Below, in pieces: positions 62,407 to 64,000 of a DNA stretch of 64,000 bases (positions are counted from its first letter, which is position 1; each line of letters opens with the position of its first letter). The position numbers and the translations under genes were made by a program. The notes beneath the pieces were generated by a model that was not told where the DNA came from, made no database searches, and saw only the letters and a list, made by a program, of their open reading frames with translations. Source of the DNA: Cyclobacterium jeungdonense (GTDB lineage: Bacteria; Bacteroidota; Bacteroidia; Cytophagales; Cyclobacteriaceae); the NCBI RefSeq assembly GCF_010994275.1, contig NZ_WMCD01000003.1, positions 186,001-250,000 on the forward strand, in the 5' to 3' direction.

Positions 62407-62925
62407 TCATCGTCTGAGATCTTTCCAACTGTATTTTTGTTCTAACAGAGGTATACCAAAGGTTTCGGATTGCCTTTCCTCAGTAATGTAAAATCCTTCC
62501 TGTAGGTAAAGATGTGCTGCCGCTTTTAGATTAGAAGTAGTCCACAGATAGATTTGAGAATAGCCACTAGCCCGGACATGGTTCATAAACAGGCCGAAAA
62601 GAAATCTTCCCAATCCTTTTTTTCGGTAATCTATGCTGGTAATAAAGTACCTTAGCTGTCCTTCCCGGGCTCCTCGATGAACCAGCGCGATACACCCTTT
62701 TACTTGTTGGTTTTCTTTTGCGAGCCAGATCTCATCTTTGCCTTTCTGAAACTGGCAGACAAAATCGGCAAAGGTCCTGGCGACGTATTTTTCGAATCCC
62801 AGACCAAACCCATATTCTTCGAAATAGAGTTTACCGTGTAAAGCGATAATACTACCGATATCGCCGGCTTCAAGATGGTTTGAAAAGCGAACGCCTTCAA
62901 AATCGGAAGGAGCAGGAAAATTCAT
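62407..62925 (-). CDS. GNAT family N-acetyltransferase
   Basis: 172 residues. GNAT features: ADFVCQFQKGKDEIWLAKEN (strand region before motif A), QLRYFITSIDYRKKGLGRFL with the acetyl-CoA-binding RKKGLGRF, then SGYSQIYLWTTSNLKAAAHL and LYLQEGFYITEER (motif B region). The substrate is not predictable, although the length and layout resemble the acetyltransferase half found in MarR-GNAT fusions. It is monocistronic, with the 268 bp to the dehydrogenase gene holding nothing recognised. Confidence 0.88.
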   Translation of the reverse strand: MNFPAPSDFEGVRFSNHLEAGDIGSIIALHGKLYFEEYGFGLGFEKYVARTFADFVCQFQKGKDEIWLAKENQQVKGCIALVHRGAREGQLRYFITSIDYRKKGLGRFLFGLFMNHVRASGYSQIYLWTTSNLKAAAHLYLQEGFYITEERQSETFGIPLLEQKYSWKDLRR

Positions 62926-63193
62926 AGCAGCAAGAGTGTTAGTGGTTTATTAAAATAGGTTTGCATTACCTAAACCGGTCTAAATTTACCATAGGAAGCG
63001 TAGAAAATCAAAAGTTAATAGGCTGAAAGGAATAATGTACAATAGGCATGAGTGGAAATGCAAAGTGCATTCTATACGATTTTGTTGCTTCTGCCATGAA
63101 TAACCTGTAACTTGAGCTATTCATACAGAGTGGTTTTTTGCTGTGCGACAGCACCTTTTTAAATGAATCAACCAATTAAACCCATAAAATAAG

Positions 63194-64000
63194 ATGAGTC
63201 AGATTGATGTCAATTTTCAGGATGCCCAGCAGGCATTTTTGATTTTAAAATCCATTAAGAAAAATAAAATGGCCGATTTCCTGGAGGAAATGGCCAAACA
63301 GATAGATGGAATTCGTGATGATTTGATTCCTACTGCTGCCAGGGAGTCCCACTTACCGGAAGGCCGGATTACCGGAGAGCTGGGCAGAACCTTGGGTCAG
63401 ATCAGGCTATTCTCACAGCTGGTAGCGGAAGGAAGTTGGGTAGAGGCCACCATCGATCGGGCAGATCCGGAGAGAAAACCGGCGCCCAAGCCAGATATAC
63501 GCCGGATGTTGAAGCCGTTAGGTCCGGTGGTGGTATTTGGAGCGAGCAATTTCCCTTTGGCGTTTTCTACGGCCGGCGGGGATACCGTATCTGCATTGGC
63601 TGCAGGCTGTCCGGTTATTTACAAAGCACACCCAGCCCATCCGGAAACTTCCCGTATGGTGACTGAGGCCATAAAAAATGCCGTAAGAATCAGCGGATTA
63701 CCTAAAGGAACGTTTCAACAGGTAGAAGGGGGAATAGACACAGGCCAGCAACTGGCAGTCCATCCCCTGGCAAAAGCCGTTGCCTTTACCGGATCCTTTC
63801 GGGGAGGCAAAGCCCTTTTTGACGCCTGCAATGCCAGAGAGAATCCCATTCCCGTTTTTGCAGAAATGGGTAGTGTGAATCCAATCGTTGCCTTTGAAGG
63901 TTACCTTTCTAACGAACTGGAGTCCGCTGCCTCAGCCTTCTCAGGGTCATTAACTTTAGGCGTAGGTCAGTTTTGTACGAATCCGGGCCTCATTTTTATT
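63194..64000 (+). CDS. Aldehyde dehydrogenase, 2,5-dioxovalerate (alpha-ketoglutarate semialdehyde) type, 3' end outside window
   Basis: The frame from ATG 63194 (MSQIDVNFQDAQQAFLILKS) is open to the window end, 269 codons of an expected 510-530. Motifs: VVVFGASNFPLAFSTAGGDT (nucleotide binding), YKAHPAHPETS (Lys for NADP), VAFTGSFRGGKAL, the general-base Glu in PVFAEMGSVNP and the nucleophile Cys in GVGQFCTNPG. The SNFP and EMGSVNP forms are typical of the KGSADH group that finishes oxidative pentose and uronate pathways to 2-oxoglutarate, consistent with the sugar-oxidising flavour of the window. Confidence 0.88.
   Translation, partial: MSQIDVNFQDAQQAFLILKSIKKNKMADFLEEMAKQIDGIRDDLIPTAARESHLPEGRITGELGRTLGQIRLFSQLVAEGSWVEATIDRADPERKPAPKPDIRRMLKPLGPVVVFGASNFPLAFSTAGGDTVSALAAGCPVIYKAHPAHPETSRMVTEAIKNAVRISGLPKGTFQQVEGGIDTGQQLAVHPLAKAVAFTGSFRGGKALFDACNARENPIPVFAEMGSVNPIVAFEGYLSNELESAASAFSGSLTLGVGQFCTNPGLIFI

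Overview
The window looks like a chromosomal segment of a Bacteroidota bacterium, most likely a Cytophagales member close to Cyclobacteriaceae (inference). The basis is two SusC/SusD pairs, type IX secretion C-terminal domains, DUF4221 lipoproteins in multiple copies, a Rho factor with a long disordered insert, a DksA-like protein without the zinc cysteines, promoters of TTTG/TAnnTTTG type and no visible Shine-Dalgarno sequences. No rRNA, CRISPR array, prophage, transposase or plasmid function was seen.

Layout. 1-6 kb: the end of a DUF4252 protein, a tandem hairpin repeat, then four consecutive DUF4221 lipoprotein genes, the second split by a one-base frameshift near its lipobox. 6-8.8 kb: a DUF6134-like secreted protein and about 1.9 kb without genes, holding dispersed CATATAAGG-type repeats, short hairpins and two diverged copies of a roughly 345 bp nested-palindrome module. 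8.8-15.7 kb: an AAA/DUF4143 ATPase, an erythromycin-esterase-like protein, a 6-bladed propeller lipoprotein divergent from a fifth DUF4221 gene, and a methyltransferase whose last codons lie inside the remnant of a second propeller gene. 16-22.7 kb (minus strand): a large secreted esterase/peptidase, a truncated YciI-like gene, a flavin disulfide reductase, DUF427, rluB, scpB and a DksA-like gene. 23-26 kb (plus): DUF1080, an Ldh-family dehydrogenase and a DUF922 protein.

26-38.3 kb (minus): the first carbohydrate locus, SusC-SusD, ThuA, two xylose-isomerase-like TIM barrels, an alpha/beta hydrolase, a membrane protein, a seven-repeat VCBS protein and a calcineurin-like phosphoesterase, with a GH43-like lipoprotein divergent from susC. 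39.7-52.8 kb is mainly housekeeping: tRNA-Leu(CAG), an AI-2E-type permease, rho, two tandem T9SS-exported proteins, recQ, an acyl-ACP desaturase, a propeller lipoprotein and an M19 dipeptidase. 52.9-61.8 kb (minus): the second carbohydrate locus, SusC-SusD, a Gfo/Idh/MocA oxidoreductase, a PmoA/DUF6807 protein and a Tat-exported TIM barrel. The window closes with a GNAT acetyltransferase and the start of a 2,5-dioxovalerate-type aldehyde dehydrogenase.

How the genes fit together (inference): both Sus loci, with the nearby DUF1080 and Ldh genes, are rich in sugar oxidoreductases, TIM-barrel isomerases and ThuA/PmoA proteins and poor in classical glycoside hydrolases. This suggests uptake of small glycosides or unusual sugars followed by oxidative (keto-sugar) processing. 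No SusR, hybrid two-component or sigma/anti-sigma regulator is linked to either locus. The least explained parts are the DUF4221 array with its flanking repeats, and the nested-palindrome modules.
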